Counted from the first letter of the stretch, positions 16,755-26,277 are shown. The stretch is 60,486 nucleotides of DNA from Methanoregula sp. (GCF_028712425.1 NZ_JAQTQD010000017.1:1-60486), one strand, 5' to 3'. Notes: a model not told the origin generated them from the sequence alone. Program-made: numbers and translations.

Positions 16755-17021
16755 TCATACTCCTTCGTAGCCATCAGAAGGAGAGTAAAGATCCACATTC
16801 GAGAGATACCGCTGTGCTAATCTCCAGCGTGAAGGCCAGTGTTTATCGACCTTGATAATCACTCCATCAGTCCGGAGTTTGGCAAACTCTTTGGTGGGGA
16901 TATGGCAGTTATTGATCGCCTCCCGGTAAAAAAAGTCCGAGTTGCCAAACATCTGTCTTAATGCAGTTACTGCTTCTCTCGTAGAATGCGCAAATCCACG
17001 TAGTCCCGTAGGAATCTTCAC
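16755..17021 (-). CDS. Hypothetical 88-aa protein
   Basis: A GTG start at 17021 overlaps the stop of the upstream 52-aa gene (GTGA), and its TGA lies just before the next gene's ATG. The protein begins MKIPTGLRGFAHSTREAV and has a helix-rich N-terminal half followed by a short basic region (VDKHWPSRWRLAQRYLSN). It might be a small winged-helix or DNA-binding protein, but no motif is decisive. Translational coupling on both sides supports it being real. Confidence 0.6.
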   Translation of the reverse strand: MKIPTGLRGFAHSTREAVTALRQMFGNSDFFYREAINNCHIPTKEFAKLRTDGVIIKVDKHWPSRWRLAQRYLSNVDLYSPSDGYEGV

Positions 17022-17176
17022 TCCCTCCCTGGCTTCTTTAACAATCTGTTATTTGCAGAGGGGGAGGACGGCTCGATGAGTTCCCATCGTCCATCGGCGA
17101 GATACAAATCTGCGACAAGACGATGAATCTCCGGCAAATGATCCAGTAGATCCCTGCTCACTTTTTGTCGGGCCAT
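17018..17176 (-). CDS. Small 52-aa hypothetical protein
   Basis: The ATG at 17176 opens a 52-codon frame beginning MARQKVSRDLLDHLPEIHRL and containing LVADLYLADGRWELIEPSSP; it ends at TGA 17,020-17,018, overlapping the next gene's GTG. The helical start and the coupled arrangement argue for a true gene heading the three-gene minus-strand operon. No family is recognised. Confidence 0.55.
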   Translation of the reverse strand: MARQKVSRDLLDHLPEIHRLVADLYLADGRWELIEPSSPSANNRLLKKPGRE

Positions 17177-17347
17177 TGTCCACCCGAAGAGATAAATCGA
17201 TGCACAAGAATATAAGCAAAGATGACGAGAATTTTAAAAATAACGTTGATAGTTTACTTAATTTTAGATTAGACAAAGATTCAAATTCTGATGCTTTGTC
17301 ATTTATACAAGATAAAGCGTTTATAGTATAAAATGATAATTCATGTT

Positions 17348-18415
17348 ATGGCGGATATCCCTTGGCATGATGTTTTCAGCGATACGCGGAATGAGCAGAA
17401 TAAGATCATTGCTAATTCGAGAGAGAAAACGTCGATATTTTTGTATCTGATGACGCGCGAAGGCGATTACGGTTACAATATTGCGCGTCAGTTTGCAGAT
17501 GCATACTCGCGAGAAATCTGGAAAGGGACAAAATCATTGAATATCCAGCATGCCAGTAAAATCAATTCGATTTTGAAAAGCATGCGGAATGACGGACTCC
17601 TGCTTACTCTTGGAGAAAAAAAGGAACTATATCCGTTTTACTCATATCGGCCTGTACCAGAAGACTCCAAACCCGCAAGGGTGTATTATTGCATCAACCC
17701 CGATGTAATTCTATATCCGAATAAGCTGGCGATCATTAAAGAAGAACGAAACGAGTATATTCGCGGTCTTCAAAAAGTCGATACCCCGGTGGAAAATTCA
17801 GATATAAAAAAATCCAAACCGGTAATAGAAAACATTCCGGCCTTCGGATCCAAACGACGGAAAATACTTAGAAATCCGATCTCTGATCTGGAATTATACT
17901 GGAACTATTGGGACTTCTTAGGTGAGAGCAAACATCCTGAAACCTCCCGATGGATGCCGGAACTTCGATGGAATTATCTCCAGTATCTTTCAACACTACG
18001 TCTTATCGAACGTTCCGCCATTTCTACCGACAAGATCATAAAATATATCGATGAAATCCCGGAACTGGATTATCTGACTGTCTTGGTGACCGCCCAGTTC
18101 TTTGCAGACGAAATTTTACAGGTTTACAAGAATATCCCCTTAATCCAACACATCAGGAGTGCAAAAAGTAGCGGTCATGTGGTGTTAGAACTAGACCAAA
18201 CTGAACTCAAAATGATTATGGGCCAGAATAAAGTATTTTCTAGTTTTAAAGGTCTCGAAAAAGTATGTTCGCACGTTTTTATCGAATTTAATCCAAATCC
18301 TGATGCTGCATTGATAATCCATCCTGAAGATGTGTTACCATTCAGAACGCTGATGGATACGAATATCGTTCAGGAAGTGAAAAGGGCGCGGAGTATAAAA
18401 AAGGACAATCTCTAA
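17348..18415 (+). CDS. Winged-helix (PadR-like) regulator, putative
   Basis: A TATA-like element (TTTATAGTATAAA, about 17,320-17,332) lies about 25 bases before the ATG at 17348, which fits a leaderless transcript; an earlier ATG at 17333 would fall inside the expected promoter. The 355-aa product has a winged-helix-like start (TSIFLYLMTREGDYGYNIAR, then INSILKSMRNDGLLLTLGEK) typical of PadR-type DNA-binding domains. A charged linker follows and then a 200-residue C-terminal domain I cannot assign. It is divergent from the three-gene minus-strand operon. It probably regulates element genes, perhaps excision, by analogy with other integrative elements. Confidence 0.6.
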   Translation: MADIPWHDVFSDTRNEQNKIIANSREKTSIFLYLMTREGDYGYNIARQFADAYSREIWKGTKSLNIQHASKINSILKSMRNDGLLLTLGEKKELYPFYSYRPVPEDSKPARVYYCINPDVILYPNKLAIIKEERNEYIRGLQKVDTPVENSDIKKSKPVIENIPAFGSKRRKILRNPISDLELYWNYWDFLGESKHPETSRWMPELRWNYLQYLSTLRLIERSAISTDKIIKYIDEIPELDYLTVLVTAQFFADEILQVYKNIPLIQHIRSAKSSGHVVLELDQTELKMIMGQNKVFSSFKGLEKVCSHVFIEFNPNPDAALIIHPEDVLPFRTLMDTNIVQEVKRARSIKKDNL

Positions 18416-18418
18416 AAA

Positions 18419-19042
18419 TTATTGTAATTTTTCTATTTTTTTCAAAAGATCATTCATATCCGATCTTGCGTTATTCGCCTTAGTAATCGCAGATAGCGCC
18501 TTACTTTTTGCATTATTCATAGAGGCCAGAAGGGCGTCATCCGGATATCCAGCTTCCACCGAATTAAGATATGACTGACGATCCTGAGCATATGCACTCA
18601 TACTGTTACAGTATTCCTCCATGTTCGATTGCCATAACCGCATCTTGATCAACGATTGATCAGCATATGTTTTCACATCCCCGTTAAGATTCACAGTCTG
18701 CCCGGAAAAATCAATAATTTTATTGTCAGCATCCTCTAAATCGGTCTGTAAACCATCTATTGCCTTTAGCTCATTGTTTATCCCAATATTCATAAACGCG
18801 TAATATGTCTTATCCCCTGAGTTAATGTGGGCATTCCAAAAATCGATGTTCTTTCCAACCATATTATCAAAACTTTTTTGGTTTTCGATGTAATGGTTCA
18901 TTGAACTAACTACCTCATTCGCACTATCGACAGTGCTTGATGCACTGGTATTTACGCAGCCTGCCAACGATACTGTAGCAAAAATACACAGACAACCGAT
19001 TAAAAACACCAATTTTGAATAATTTGACATATCGTCCATCAT
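18419..19042 (-). CDS. Secreted lipoprotein, unknown function
   Basis: The 207-aa product has a signal sequence with hydrophobic core (LVFLIGCLCIFATVSLAGC) and a lipobox LAGC at about residues 26-29, so it should be lipidated and anchored outside the membrane. The mature part is helical and polar, with spaced Asn, Ser and Asp, and resembles extracellular four-helix sensor or coiled proteins. AGGGAG precedes the first ATG. It is convergent with the winged-helix gene, separated by only three bases. No family is recognised. Confidence 0.75.
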   Translation of the reverse strand: MMDDMSNYSKLVFLIGCLCIFATVSLAGCVNTSASSTVDSANEVVSSMNHYIENQKSFDNMVGKNIDFWNAHINSGDKTYYAFMNIGINNELKAIDGLQTDLEDADNKIIDFSGQTVNLNGDVKTYADQSLIKMRLWQSNMEEYCNSMSAYAQDRQSYLNSVEAGYPDDALLASMNNAKSKALSAITKANNARSDMNDLLKKIEKLQ

Positions 19043-19210
19043 ACTCCCTGTTGTTCCTTAATGAAATTACATTTTAAAGACAAATTTCCCGAATTAAAAT
19101 GCTGTTTTAAAAAAATGTACTATTTTGTGTCTATATATTGTTGTCCAAATGTTCTACATATGGTCAACTTAATCTAATCATAACAGCCGGTGATTTTTTA
19201 CTACCTACCC

Positions 19211-19462
19211 ATGGCTGGAAAGACGAAAACTCACACCGGATTCCGGATGCCCCCCGATATTGAACGGAAAGTCAATGCATTAATTGAAAATGAGGAGTTC
19301 AACACCAAATCCGATGTTTTCGTTGCAGCTCTCCGGTATTATTTTGACCATAAAAATTCGAATTTAGATGATAAGATTGAAACATTTTTGTTATCAGAGC
19401 GGGGGCAGGCTCTGATAAAGAAGTTGATGAAAGATGCTCACCCATCAAAGGCCCGGAAATAA
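19211..19462 (+). CDS. Ribbon-helix-helix DNA-binding protein
   Basis: With the ATG at 19211 the product is 83 aa. It has a ribbon strand (THTGFRMPPDIERKVNAL) and two helices (NTKSDVFVAALRYYFD), the Arc/CopG pattern, followed by a polar C-terminal tail. The earlier GTG at 19190 adds residues that do not fit the fold. Such proteins are dimeric repressors, often controlling integrases or toxin genes in mobile elements. It lies beside the element integrase, convergently, so control of integrase expression is plausible. Confidence 0.75.
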   Translation: MAGKTKTHTGFRMPPDIERKVNALIENEEFNTKSDVFVAALRYYFDHKNSNLDDKIETFLLSERGQALIKKLMKDAHPSKARK

Positions 19463-19499
19463 ATCCCCTTCTCCAGCATCACCGGTTTTTCCAAGATTA

Positions 19500-20726
19500 T
19501 TAAGCCCCTGCCGTTAGTTTCTGCCGGACCATATTCATGATCATCTTGTATTCCGGTGTTGCTTCGATATCGTGTTTCAACTGCTCCAGCCCCTGCTGGG
19601 CTTCATTGGTCAAGGGTTGACCGCATACCGAACAGAATTCAAAGGTTGGCGCGTTGATGGTGTTGCAATTGATACACTGCCGGACATCCATTGCAGTTGA
19701 TCGCGATTTTCCGGCTCGCCGGATACCCTGCCGTTCAAGCATCTCGTTATCGATATCCTCGTCGGTAAGGTGAAGGTATGTTGGGAACATCGTCGTATTG
19801 AGGTTTCCCCACATGGTTTTCTTGACAGTCGATTCGTTATACCCTTTTTTAATCATCTCGGTTATTCGGGAATGACGAAGGAGGTGCGGCGTTATCCTCT
19901 TCTGGATGCCGGCGCGCTTTGCAATTTTCTTGAGCTGCATTGCAACAGCGGCATACTGGAGGGGAAATTTTTGAACGGAGACAAAGACCAGCGATTCGGG
20001 CGTTGCAGTGAACGGGTAATCGTTCTTCCACTGAACCAGATACGGGGTAGCGGCAAGAAGCCGGACATATCGCGGGCTCCCCGTCTTTTCATCGACATTG
20101 ATGATAGTGCCGTACTCGTCGAATTTTACCTGTCCCCACGTAAGCCGGCCTATCTCCTCACACCTGAATCCGCCTTCGTACAACGTCGATATGATCGCCC
20201 TGTCCCGCGAATTCTGGCAGGCTTCGATCATGGCGCGGATCTCCTCTTCCGTCAGCATCATCTGGGCAGTCTTGGTCATCCTGTCCGATCTGGGTGCTTT
20301 AATCTCTCTGATCTCGTCAACCGGCACTGAAGAGAAGCCCTTTTTGTTGAGCCAGCGGTAAAAGCGTTTTATCACCAGCATGAAATCCCGCTGGGTGTTC
20401 TGCTTGTATGGTGCGCCGTTATACTGTCGGGATTCGCGCAATTTCTCAACTCCGCGGTACAGGTCGGATATGGTATTCGCCTGGAACGGGCCAAGGAAAT
20501 TCCTCCATGTAACGAGCGTAAAAATGATTTTGTTGGCCCGCCCAGCCCCGATTCCCTTTGTTGCTTTGATCTCCGCGATGAAGTCCCGGATCAGCCGGGC
20601 ATCGTCAGCAGTCAGCTTGCCCCGGTTGGTGGCATTGGTGATGGAGTGATCGGCATACACGGTCTTCGGATTATGGAACGGACGCATATGCCGGGTCGGT
20701 GCCTGCTGTTTTCGTGCCGGTGTCAC
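19500..20726 (-). CDS. Tyrosine recombinase/integrase with C-terminal zinc ribbon
   Basis: The 408-aa protein has an N-terminal SAM-like core-binding domain (about 30-150) and a catalytic domain with LYEGGFRCEEIGRL (first Arg), TPHLLRHSRITEM (HxxR) and a Tyr in MFPTYLHLTDED as the likely nucleophile. A zinc ribbon, CINCNTINAPTFEFCSVCG, follows at about 351-369 and may bind DNA or protein. The start shown is GTG 20726, but the frame stays open through the tRNA-Glu 3' end. In an excised circle the frame would join an ATG from the other end of the element. It should catalyse integration at tRNA-Glu and excision. The call is firm. Confidence 0.93.
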   Translation of the reverse strand: MTPARKQQAPTRHMRPFHNPKTVYADHSITNATNRGKLTADDARLIRDFIAEIKATKGIGAGRANKIIFTLVTWRNFLGPFQANTISDLYRGVEKLRESRQYNGAPYKQNTQRDFMLVIKRFYRWLNKKGFSSVPVDEIREIKAPRSDRMTKTAQMMLTEEEIRAMIEACQNSRDRAIISTLYEGGFRCEEIGRLTWGQVKFDEYGTIINVDEKTGSPRYVRLLAATPYLVQWKNDYPFTATPESLVFVSVQKFPLQYAAVAMQLKKIAKRAGIQKRITPHLLRHSRITEMIKKGYNESTVKKTMWGNLNTTMFPTYLHLTDEDIDNEMLERQGIRRAGKSRSTAMDVRQCINCNTINAPTFEFCSVCGQPLTNEAQQGLEQLKHDIEATPEYKMIMNMVRQKLTAGA

Positions 20727-20795
20727 GTCACATGGGTTCCCGGTCTTACGGAAAAACGTATCCTGAGCTTTAGGGATTCTAACCTGAGAAAAGGA

Positions 20796-20870
<75 letters not shown>

Positions 20871-20979
20871 AAATTGTCCTACTTAATTTCTCGCATCGTC
20901 ATAAATAGGTTATGGAGGAGGAAACGCCATCACCATGCGGGCCCTCCCGGAAGATCAAAAACCGGTTTTTCAAAAAATG

Positions 20980-21981
20980 TTACCGCTTCTTTGCCTTCGA
21001 CTTTGGTTTTGCGGCTGCCTTCACCGGCTTCTTTACAGGTTTCCTGACGGGTTTCTTTACCGCTTTCTTCACCGCAGTCTTTGCTACCGCTTTTGCCGCG
21101 GCCTTCTTCGGCTTGCCATGGATGGGATATCCTTCCTTTTTGGTGATGGGGCCGAATGCAGCGGCCAGCTGCCGGAAGATTGGGCCGGGCTTGCCGGACC
21201 CGATGGTGCGTCCGTCAACCCAGACAATAGGGGCAACTTCTGCGGCAGTGCCCGAGCAGATCAGCTCGTCGGCCGTGTACAGGTCAAAGTACCCGAGGTT
21301 CTGCTCGCGGACGGTGATGCCGAGCGACTTTGCGATCTCGAGCACAACAAGACGGGTAACGCCCCGGAGGTTGTTGAGCGTGGGCGGTGTGATGATCTCG
21401 CCGTTCTTGACAATGTAGAGGTTGTCGCCCGAACCTTCGGAAAGGTAACCGTTCGTGTCAAAGAAGATCGCCTCGTCCCCGCCCTTGTAGTTCGCCTCGA
21501 TCTTGGCAAGGATGTTGTTTAAGTAATTCAGGCTCTTGACATTGGGGGGCAGGCACTCGGCCGGGTTCCTGCGCACCGAGACCGTGACGCCCTTTAAGCC
21601 CTTCTCGTACAGGTCGCCGTACATTGCGCCCCAGGTTACGGCAATGATGATGACCGAAGCCTTCGGGCACTTGCGCGGGTCAAGACCGAGATCTCCCTTG
21701 CCGCGGGTGATGATGGGGCGTATGTATGCATTGTCCAGCTTGTTCCTCCGGAGTACCTCGCAGATCGCCTCGGCCATCTCCTCTTTTGTCATCGGGGGTT
21801 TGATATCAATGGTCTTGGCTGAATCGTACAACCGGTCGATATGCTCCTTCAGCCGGAAGATCCTGCCATTGTACGCCCGGATCCCTTCAAAGCAGCCATC
21901 GCCGTAGAGGAACCCGTGGTCGAACACGGAGATGCTCGCTTTGTCCTCCGTCAGGAATTTCCCATCATAATAAATGATCAT
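20980..21981 (-). CDS. ilvE: Branched-chain amino acid aminotransferase with basic tail
   Basis: The 333-aa protein is a class IV PLP aminotransferase: [26 protein letters not shown], the Lys in [13 protein letters not shown] and [13 protein letters not shown] are family signatures. It performs the last transamination in Leu, Ile and Val synthesis. The enzyme normally ends near residue 290. Here a Lys/Ala/Pro/Val-rich tail of about 43 residues follows, with repeated [13 protein letters not shown] units like histone H1 C-termini. The tail is in frame and codon use looks normal. It might bind nucleic acid or RNA; DapA at 46,301 has a comparable tail. The enzyme call is firm, the tail function unknown. 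Confidence 0.93.
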   Translation of the reverse strand: MIIYYDGKFLTEDKASISVFDHGFLYGDGCFEGIRAYNGRIFRLKEHIDRLYDSAKTIDIKPPMTKEEMAEAICEVLRRNKLDNAYIRPIITRGKGDLGLDPRKCPKASVIIIAVTWGAMYGDLYEKGLKGVTVSVRRNPAECLPPNVKSLNYLNNILAKIEANYKGGDEAIFFDTNGYLSEGSGDNLYIVKNGEIITPPTLNNLRGVTRLVVLEIAKSLGITVREQNLGYFDLYTADELICSGTAAEVAPIVWVDGRTIGSGKPGPIFRQLAAAFGPITKKEGYPIHGKPKKAAAKAVAKTAVKKAVKKPVRKPVKKPVKAAAKPKSKAKKR

Positions 21982-22199
21982 GAAAGGTGATGAGGGCTCA
22001 ATGGTTTTGTAGTTTTTTCTTTGATCTCACGAGCGAAGCGAGTGAAGAATTACGTTAGTTGCCGGTTCACGAGCGAAGTGGTTGACTGGTTATGGTTGTA
22101 GACGGCTCCAGCCTGCACCACAATACTGCCTGGCACCACATAACAAGGAAAAACCGGAAGCCTGCCGGATCGTTGATGCAAATCCCGTGATGGAATCCC

Positions 22200-23576
22200 T
22201 CAGCAGGCATTTTTCCGGCACGTTTCCACAAAATGCCGGAACATCCCGCCACTTGCAACGGGATGAAGGTGCGTGTAACTCGCCAGCGTGTTTGCAACAA
22301 CCGCACCGTCCAGGTTGTCGCGGATTCCCACGCCACGGGAGAGCGTGTACGCGAACCGGGTCTCCTTCTCCAGCAGGACTTCCGAATAGTGGAACGCGTG
22401 GCCGCGGAAGGATGCAGCACCAACCGGGGAACCCGGGGCACTCGTGCCTTCCACGTACGTGACTACCCGCCGGGCCGGCATCCGGGTCTCGCCCCGGAAC
22501 ACCCCGCACATCCGGGCTGACTGTTCCGCGTCTGAACCCTGCCAGCCCTTCTGCAGTACCATGCGTTCCGTAAGATACATCAGGCCGCCGCATTCCGCAT
22601 ACACGGGCGTTCCGTTCCGGGAGATCTCCCTGACTGCCCCCCGCATCCCGTCATTTGATTCGAGTTCCTTTATGAAAAGCTCAGGGTATCCCCCGCCGAA
22701 GATATACCCGTCCGCTTCCGGGAGCCGGTCATGGACCGGGCTGAACGTCACGGTCCCTGCCCCGCAGGTCTTTAAAATATCGAAGAGGTCAGCGTAATAG
22801 AAGTTGAAGGCTTCATCGAATGCAACACCGATCTTTACATCAGACGGGGGAACTGAATCAAAGAGTGTTGGGGCATTGTTGTCCGGAACTTCTTTCATGA
22901 GAGCGCGGAGCCGGTCAAGGTCAACGTACTGCCCGATCAGCTTCGTGATGGTCTCGATTTTCACGTCAAAGTCGCCCCTGCCAGAACCTTCGCGATACGG
23001 CACAAGGCCGAGGTGGCGCATGGCAAGCTGCATCTCTTCCATCCGCGGAATGGTGCCGATAACCGGGACGCCGCAGTAATGCTCGATGGCGGCAACGGCT
23101 TTTGCCTTGTGAGTGCCGCCCCGGGTATTGTTCAGGATGACACCGGCAATCCGGATCTTCGGGTCAAACGCCTGGAATCCCTTCACGATCGCCGCGGCGC
23201 TCCGCGTGATGCTCTGTGCAGAGACCACCAGCACAACCGGAAGATCGAGCTCTTTTGCAACCGCTGCCGTGCTGCCAGTGTCGGAGAGCGCCTCTGCACC
23301 CTCGAACAATCCCCGCACGCCTTCGACCAGCGCAATGTCGGCGCCCCGGCACCCGAACCGGAAGATCTCCTGCACCTGCGCCCCGGACAGGGCGAACGTG
23401 TCCAGGTTCCGGCAGGGCCGGTGCGAGACGGCGGCAAGATAGGACGGATCGATGTAGTCCATTCCCACCTTGAAGGTCTGGACCGTGTCCGTCTTTGAGA
23501 GCAATGCCGCGAGTGCGAGGGTAATGCTGGTCTTGCCGCTGCCGGACCGATCACCGGTGACCAGAAGTGCCTTCAT
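22200..23576 (-). CDS. cfbB: Ni-sirohydrochlorin a,c-diamide synthase CfbB
   Basis: The start is ATG 23576, where MKALLVTGDRSGSGKTS gives the N-terminal P-loop; longer in-frame starts overlap cfbD. The 458-aa protein is of the CobB/CbiA type: P-loop NTPase domain, then a class I glutamine amidotransferase domain (FGGGYPELF near 330 and the VYAECGGLMYL nucleophile Cys near 367). It amidates the a and c side chains of Ni-sirohydrochlorin with glutamine and ATP in coenzyme F430 synthesis. Its start overlaps the cfbD stop (ATGA). In many methanogens cfbC sits between D and B; here it is absent. Confidence 0.9.
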   Translation of the reverse strand: MKALLVTGDRSGSGKTSITLALAALLSKTDTVQTFKVGMDYIDPSYLAAVSHRPCRNLDTFALSGAQVQEIFRFGCRGADIALVEGVRGLFEGAEALSDTGSTAAVAKELDLPVVLVVSAQSITRSAAAIVKGFQAFDPKIRIAGVILNNTRGGTHKAKAVAAIEHYCGVPVIGTIPRMEEMQLAMRHLGLVPYREGSGRGDFDVKIETITKLIGQYVDLDRLRALMKEVPDNNAPTLFDSVPPSDVKIGVAFDEAFNFYYADLFDILKTCGAGTVTFSPVHDRLPEADGYIFGGGYPELFIKELESNDGMRGAVREISRNGTPVYAECGGLMYLTERMVLQKGWQGSDAEQSARMCGVFRGETRMPARRVVTYVEGTSAPGSPVGAASFRGHAFHYSEVLLEKETRFAYTLSRGVGIRDNLDGAVVANTLASYTHLHPVASGGMFRHFVETCRKNAC

Positions 23577-24637
23577 GGAAGGCTCCGCAAAACCGCCCCG
23601 AACTCGCTTTCCACAATAGAGCGGACGCCGAGCGTCTTGGGGTGCAGGTCGATCTCGACCATCACGTGCTCGTGACCGATTGCCTTGAGCGGCGCAACCT
23701 GCCGCGGGCCGTTCGTGATCGAGAAGCACTCGACCCCGTCCGTGTATTCCGGCGGGATGGCATGGGGGACACCGGTGATGAGCGCGAAGTCCGGCCTGAT
23801 CTCCCGGATCCGTTTCCCGAGCCGGTCCCCGTTCGCCCCGTACTCGTCCAGCGCACCGAGAAGTTCTGCCTTCACGCCACGGGCGGAAAGTTCCGTTGCG
23901 ATCCGTTCTGCATCGCCCCGCGTCTTCGGGAGCCCCCGCTGTTCAAGATTGGCGATGTAGGCGATATCTGCATCCGGGCAGACATCGTGGAGGGCGACCA
24001 GGGCGTCGACGAACATGTACGCCGTCTCTTTCTTGGCGTTCAGGATCGCGACGCCTTTCTTACCATACCGGGCGAGCCGGACGAGTTCCTGTGCTGCAAC
24101 GTGTTTGAGATCGCCCCGCGATGCCTCGATGTATGGCTGGGATGCTGCGCCCCGGGCACGCTCGACATCGTTTGCCGCCTGCATCACCAGCCGCTGCCGG
24201 GCGAGCTCCTCTTCCGTAATCCAGCCGGCTTCTGCTGCAGATTCGAGCGTTGAAAGCACCCCGGCAATATTTTCCAGGAACCCGGCATGGATGTCAACTG
24301 AAATTGTGGGTGTCGTGATCCCGGCACCATCGATCGCGGACTGGAGGTCCTCGCCAATGATCATCGAGACGCAGGTGCCGATGACCGCCATACGTTTTGG
24401 GTGGAACGTGTCCTCTGCATACCGGAGTACGTCTTCGAGAGGTTTCTGGCCGCCGAAAATAAACTCGTTGTCGGCAAGCGAGGTAGTGAGCGTCCGCATC
24501 CCGTCCTCTTCAAGCAGGCGTGCGTGCTTGAACGAGCAGCCGGAAGGGCCGTGGAGGATGGCAACGTCTACGTTGAGGTCGCGGGCAGTGTAGAGGGCGG
24601 CAACGATCGAGCTCGGGCGGGGGTGCATGTACTTCAT
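23573..24637 (-). CDS. cfbD: Ni-sirohydrochlorin a,c-diamide reductive cyclase subunit CfbD
   Basis: The 354-aa product is a NifD/NifK-like protein with the short N-terminus typical of CfbD. Cysteines suited to bind a [4Fe-4S] cluster occur in GPSGCSFKHARL (residue 34) and IGTCVSMIIGED (about 89). With the reductase CfbC it performs the six-electron reduction and ring closure that makes seco-F430. It lies between cfbE (about 9 bases upstream) and cfbB (ATGA overlap). The partner cfbC, expected as a NifH-like gene of about 270 codons, is not in this window. Confidence 0.92.
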   Translation of the reverse strand: MKYMHPRPSSIVAALYTARDLNVDVAILHGPSGCSFKHARLLEEDGMRTLTTSLADNEFIFGGQKPLEDVLRYAEDTFHPKRMAVIGTCVSMIIGEDLQSAIDGAGITTPTISVDIHAGFLENIAGVLSTLESAAEAGWITEEELARQRLVMQAANDVERARGAASQPYIEASRGDLKHVAAQELVRLARYGKKGVAILNAKKETAYMFVDALVALHDVCPDADIAYIANLEQRGLPKTRGDAERIATELSARGVKAELLGALDEYGANGDRLGKRIREIRPDFALITGVPHAIPPEYTDGVECFSITNGPRQVAPLKAIGHEHVMVEIDLHPKTLGVRSIVESEFGAVLRSLP

Positions 24638-24646
24638 GGGCGCTGT

Positions 24647-25867
24647 TCATCTCCAGGTCTTGACGGCAAGGACTATCGATCCCTGTACCGTTTTTTGCTG
24701 TGCTTGGGTATATCCTTCTTCTAATGTTGCTACGCGGGAAGAGATATTGGAGGTAAGGGCGGTGTGTTCCGGCGTGCCGGGCTCCGGGAACCGGCCCACC
24801 CAGACAAGAACGGCCGGCCGGATTGCCTCAATCGCTGCAAGCATCTGGTCAAAGGCAAACCCTTCGCAGACAGCCCCGTCGCCTTCCTGCTGGCCGATGA
24901 CGAGCGTGATGGCGTCACTTCCGGAAACATTCCGGGCGTATTGCGCTGCGTCGATTGTCGTACTGAGGTTTGTCCCGCTGTTGGCATTGTCCACAACAAG
25001 AATGCCCCCCTCTTGCCGGACTTCCATCCGGCCGGTGAGCGCTGTGAACCTGGAGAGAGGGAACGGGTCGAACCCGAGCATCATCGCAGCGGTACCGGCA
25101 AGGGCAAGCGAGTCCCGGTACGCCGGCAGGGCAATGAGGGGATTGGTGAACCGGCTGTTTGCGGTACCCAGCGAGATTGTGCATTCCGTTCCGGTGCACG
25201 ACGCAGCGTTTTCCAGGTGCACGACAGTATCCTTTGGATTGTCCGTGATCCCTTCCGCGAGCAGGAGGTTTTGGCAGGAACGTGCGGATGCGAGTTTTGC
25301 TAAAAGAGCCGACTTTTTCCCGGCTGCGAACCGGTAATCCCCGGAAGAGGTGATGACTCCCAGTGTCCCGGCACCTGTGAGGCCGAGCGATTCTTCAGCA
25401 ATCAGCCAGCCGCGGGTCTCCCGGGCGAGCCGGACTGCTTCCATTACCGAGCCGGGCGTGATGCTGGAGCGGGAGATGAATTCTTTTTCTGGATACCGGA
25501 ACGTCCCCGATGAGGTGTGCAGGATGCCGGGGCCTGGCAGGACCGAGGCAAGGGCATGAGCGGTCGTGGTCTTGCCCCGGGCACCGGTGATTTCCACCAT
25601 GATTTCAGGCACGTTCTTTCCCAGCAGTTGCCGGACCGCTTCATGGTGGGAGATAACAGGGGCGGTGGCACTTTTGAGCAGCGGGTGATCCGGGTCAAGG
25701 TGCACGGGAGCAACGATGAGATCGTATGTCCTGGTGCGGGCTTCTTCAACGCTGACCGGGCCGGTCCCGCGGTACACGTCAACAAGATCAACCTGGTCGC
25801 CGCGGGAGACGAACGCAGCGGCGATCGGTCGCCCGCCGTGAATCGCGTCCAGCACCAGGGTCTTCAT
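24647..25867 (-). CDS. cfbE: Coenzyme F430 synthetase CfbE
   Basis: The 406-aa protein is a Mur-ligase-like ATPase, with the P-loop EITGARGKTTTAHAL near residues 93-107, a central VVDNANSGTN segment and a C-terminal VLVWVGRFPEPGTPEH region. It activates the propionate side chain of seco-F430 with ATP and closes the carbocyclic ring, the last step to coenzyme F430. It lies 11 bases downstream of cfbA and shortly upstream of cfbD, so all four genes form one operon reading leftward. Confidence 0.92.
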   Translation of the reverse strand: MKTLVLDAIHGGRPIAAAFVSRGDQVDLVDVYRGTGPVSVEEARTRTYDLIVAPVHLDPDHPLLKSATAPVISHHEAVRQLLGKNVPEIMVEITGARGKTTTAHALASVLPGPGILHTSSGTFRYPEKEFISRSSITPGSVMEAVRLARETRGWLIAEESLGLTGAGTLGVITSSGDYRFAAGKKSALLAKLASARSCQNLLLAEGITDNPKDTVVHLENAASCTGTECTISLGTANSRFTNPLIALPAYRDSLALAGTAAMMLGFDPFPLSRFTALTGRMEVRQEGGILVVDNANSGTNLSTTIDAAQYARNVSGSDAITLVIGQQEGDGAVCEGFAFDQMLAAIEAIRPAVLVWVGRFPEPGTPEHTALTSNISSRVATLEEGYTQAQQKTVQGSIVLAVKTWR

Positions 25868-25878
25868 ACAAAAAAGGA

Positions 25879-26277
25879 TCAGAGGGTGAGGGCCTTGTTC
25901 GCGTTCTTGACCATGAGGTCAGCGAGCAGCGGATCGCTGCCAATGGGATCGGCATACACGAGCGGAATGCTCTTGCCGTTCAGCTGGTACGCGCCCTTCT
26001 TGACGCCTTCGGGCAGGCCAATCTCGCCGGGGATATCCTTCTCAATGTGGACGCCCTTTGCAAGGAAGAGGGGGACGACAACCAGCGCGTCGATCTGCTC
26101 TTTTTTGAATGCATCCATCGACTCTTTGATGGTCGGCTTGTTCATGTTCATGAAGCCACACTTGACGACGAAATCGTTGTTCTTCGCCTGGATCATGGCG
26201 GCGGTCTTCTCAACGAGTTCCTGGTTGTAGGGCATCGTGCTGCCATGCCCGACAAGTAACATTCCCTTCTTGCTCAT
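25879..26277 (-). CDS. cfbA: Sirohydrochlorin nickelochelatase CfbA
   Basis: The 132-aa protein is a small CbiX-type chelatase, first in the cfb operon. Metal ligands are the His in LLVGHGS (residue 11) and the His in LAKGVHIEKDIP (near 76). It inserts nickel into sirohydrochlorin, the first committed step of F430 synthesis. The length matches the homodimeric archaeal short form. GGGGG-rich sequence is not seen upstream; the ATG is preceded by GGAGATACCCCC, with GGAG as likely ribosome-binding site. Confidence 0.93.
   Translation of the reverse strand: MSKKGMLLVGHGSTMPYNQELVEKTAAMIQAKNNDFVVKCGFMNMNKPTIKESMDAFKKEQIDALVVVPLFLAKGVHIEKDIPGEIGLPEGVKKGAYQLNGKSIPLVYADPIGSDPLLADLMVKNANKALTL

Noticed and set aside
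22028-22083. Repeated CACGAGCGAAG blocks after ilvE
   Set aside because: Two short imperfect copies only; no stable hairpin or repeat array.
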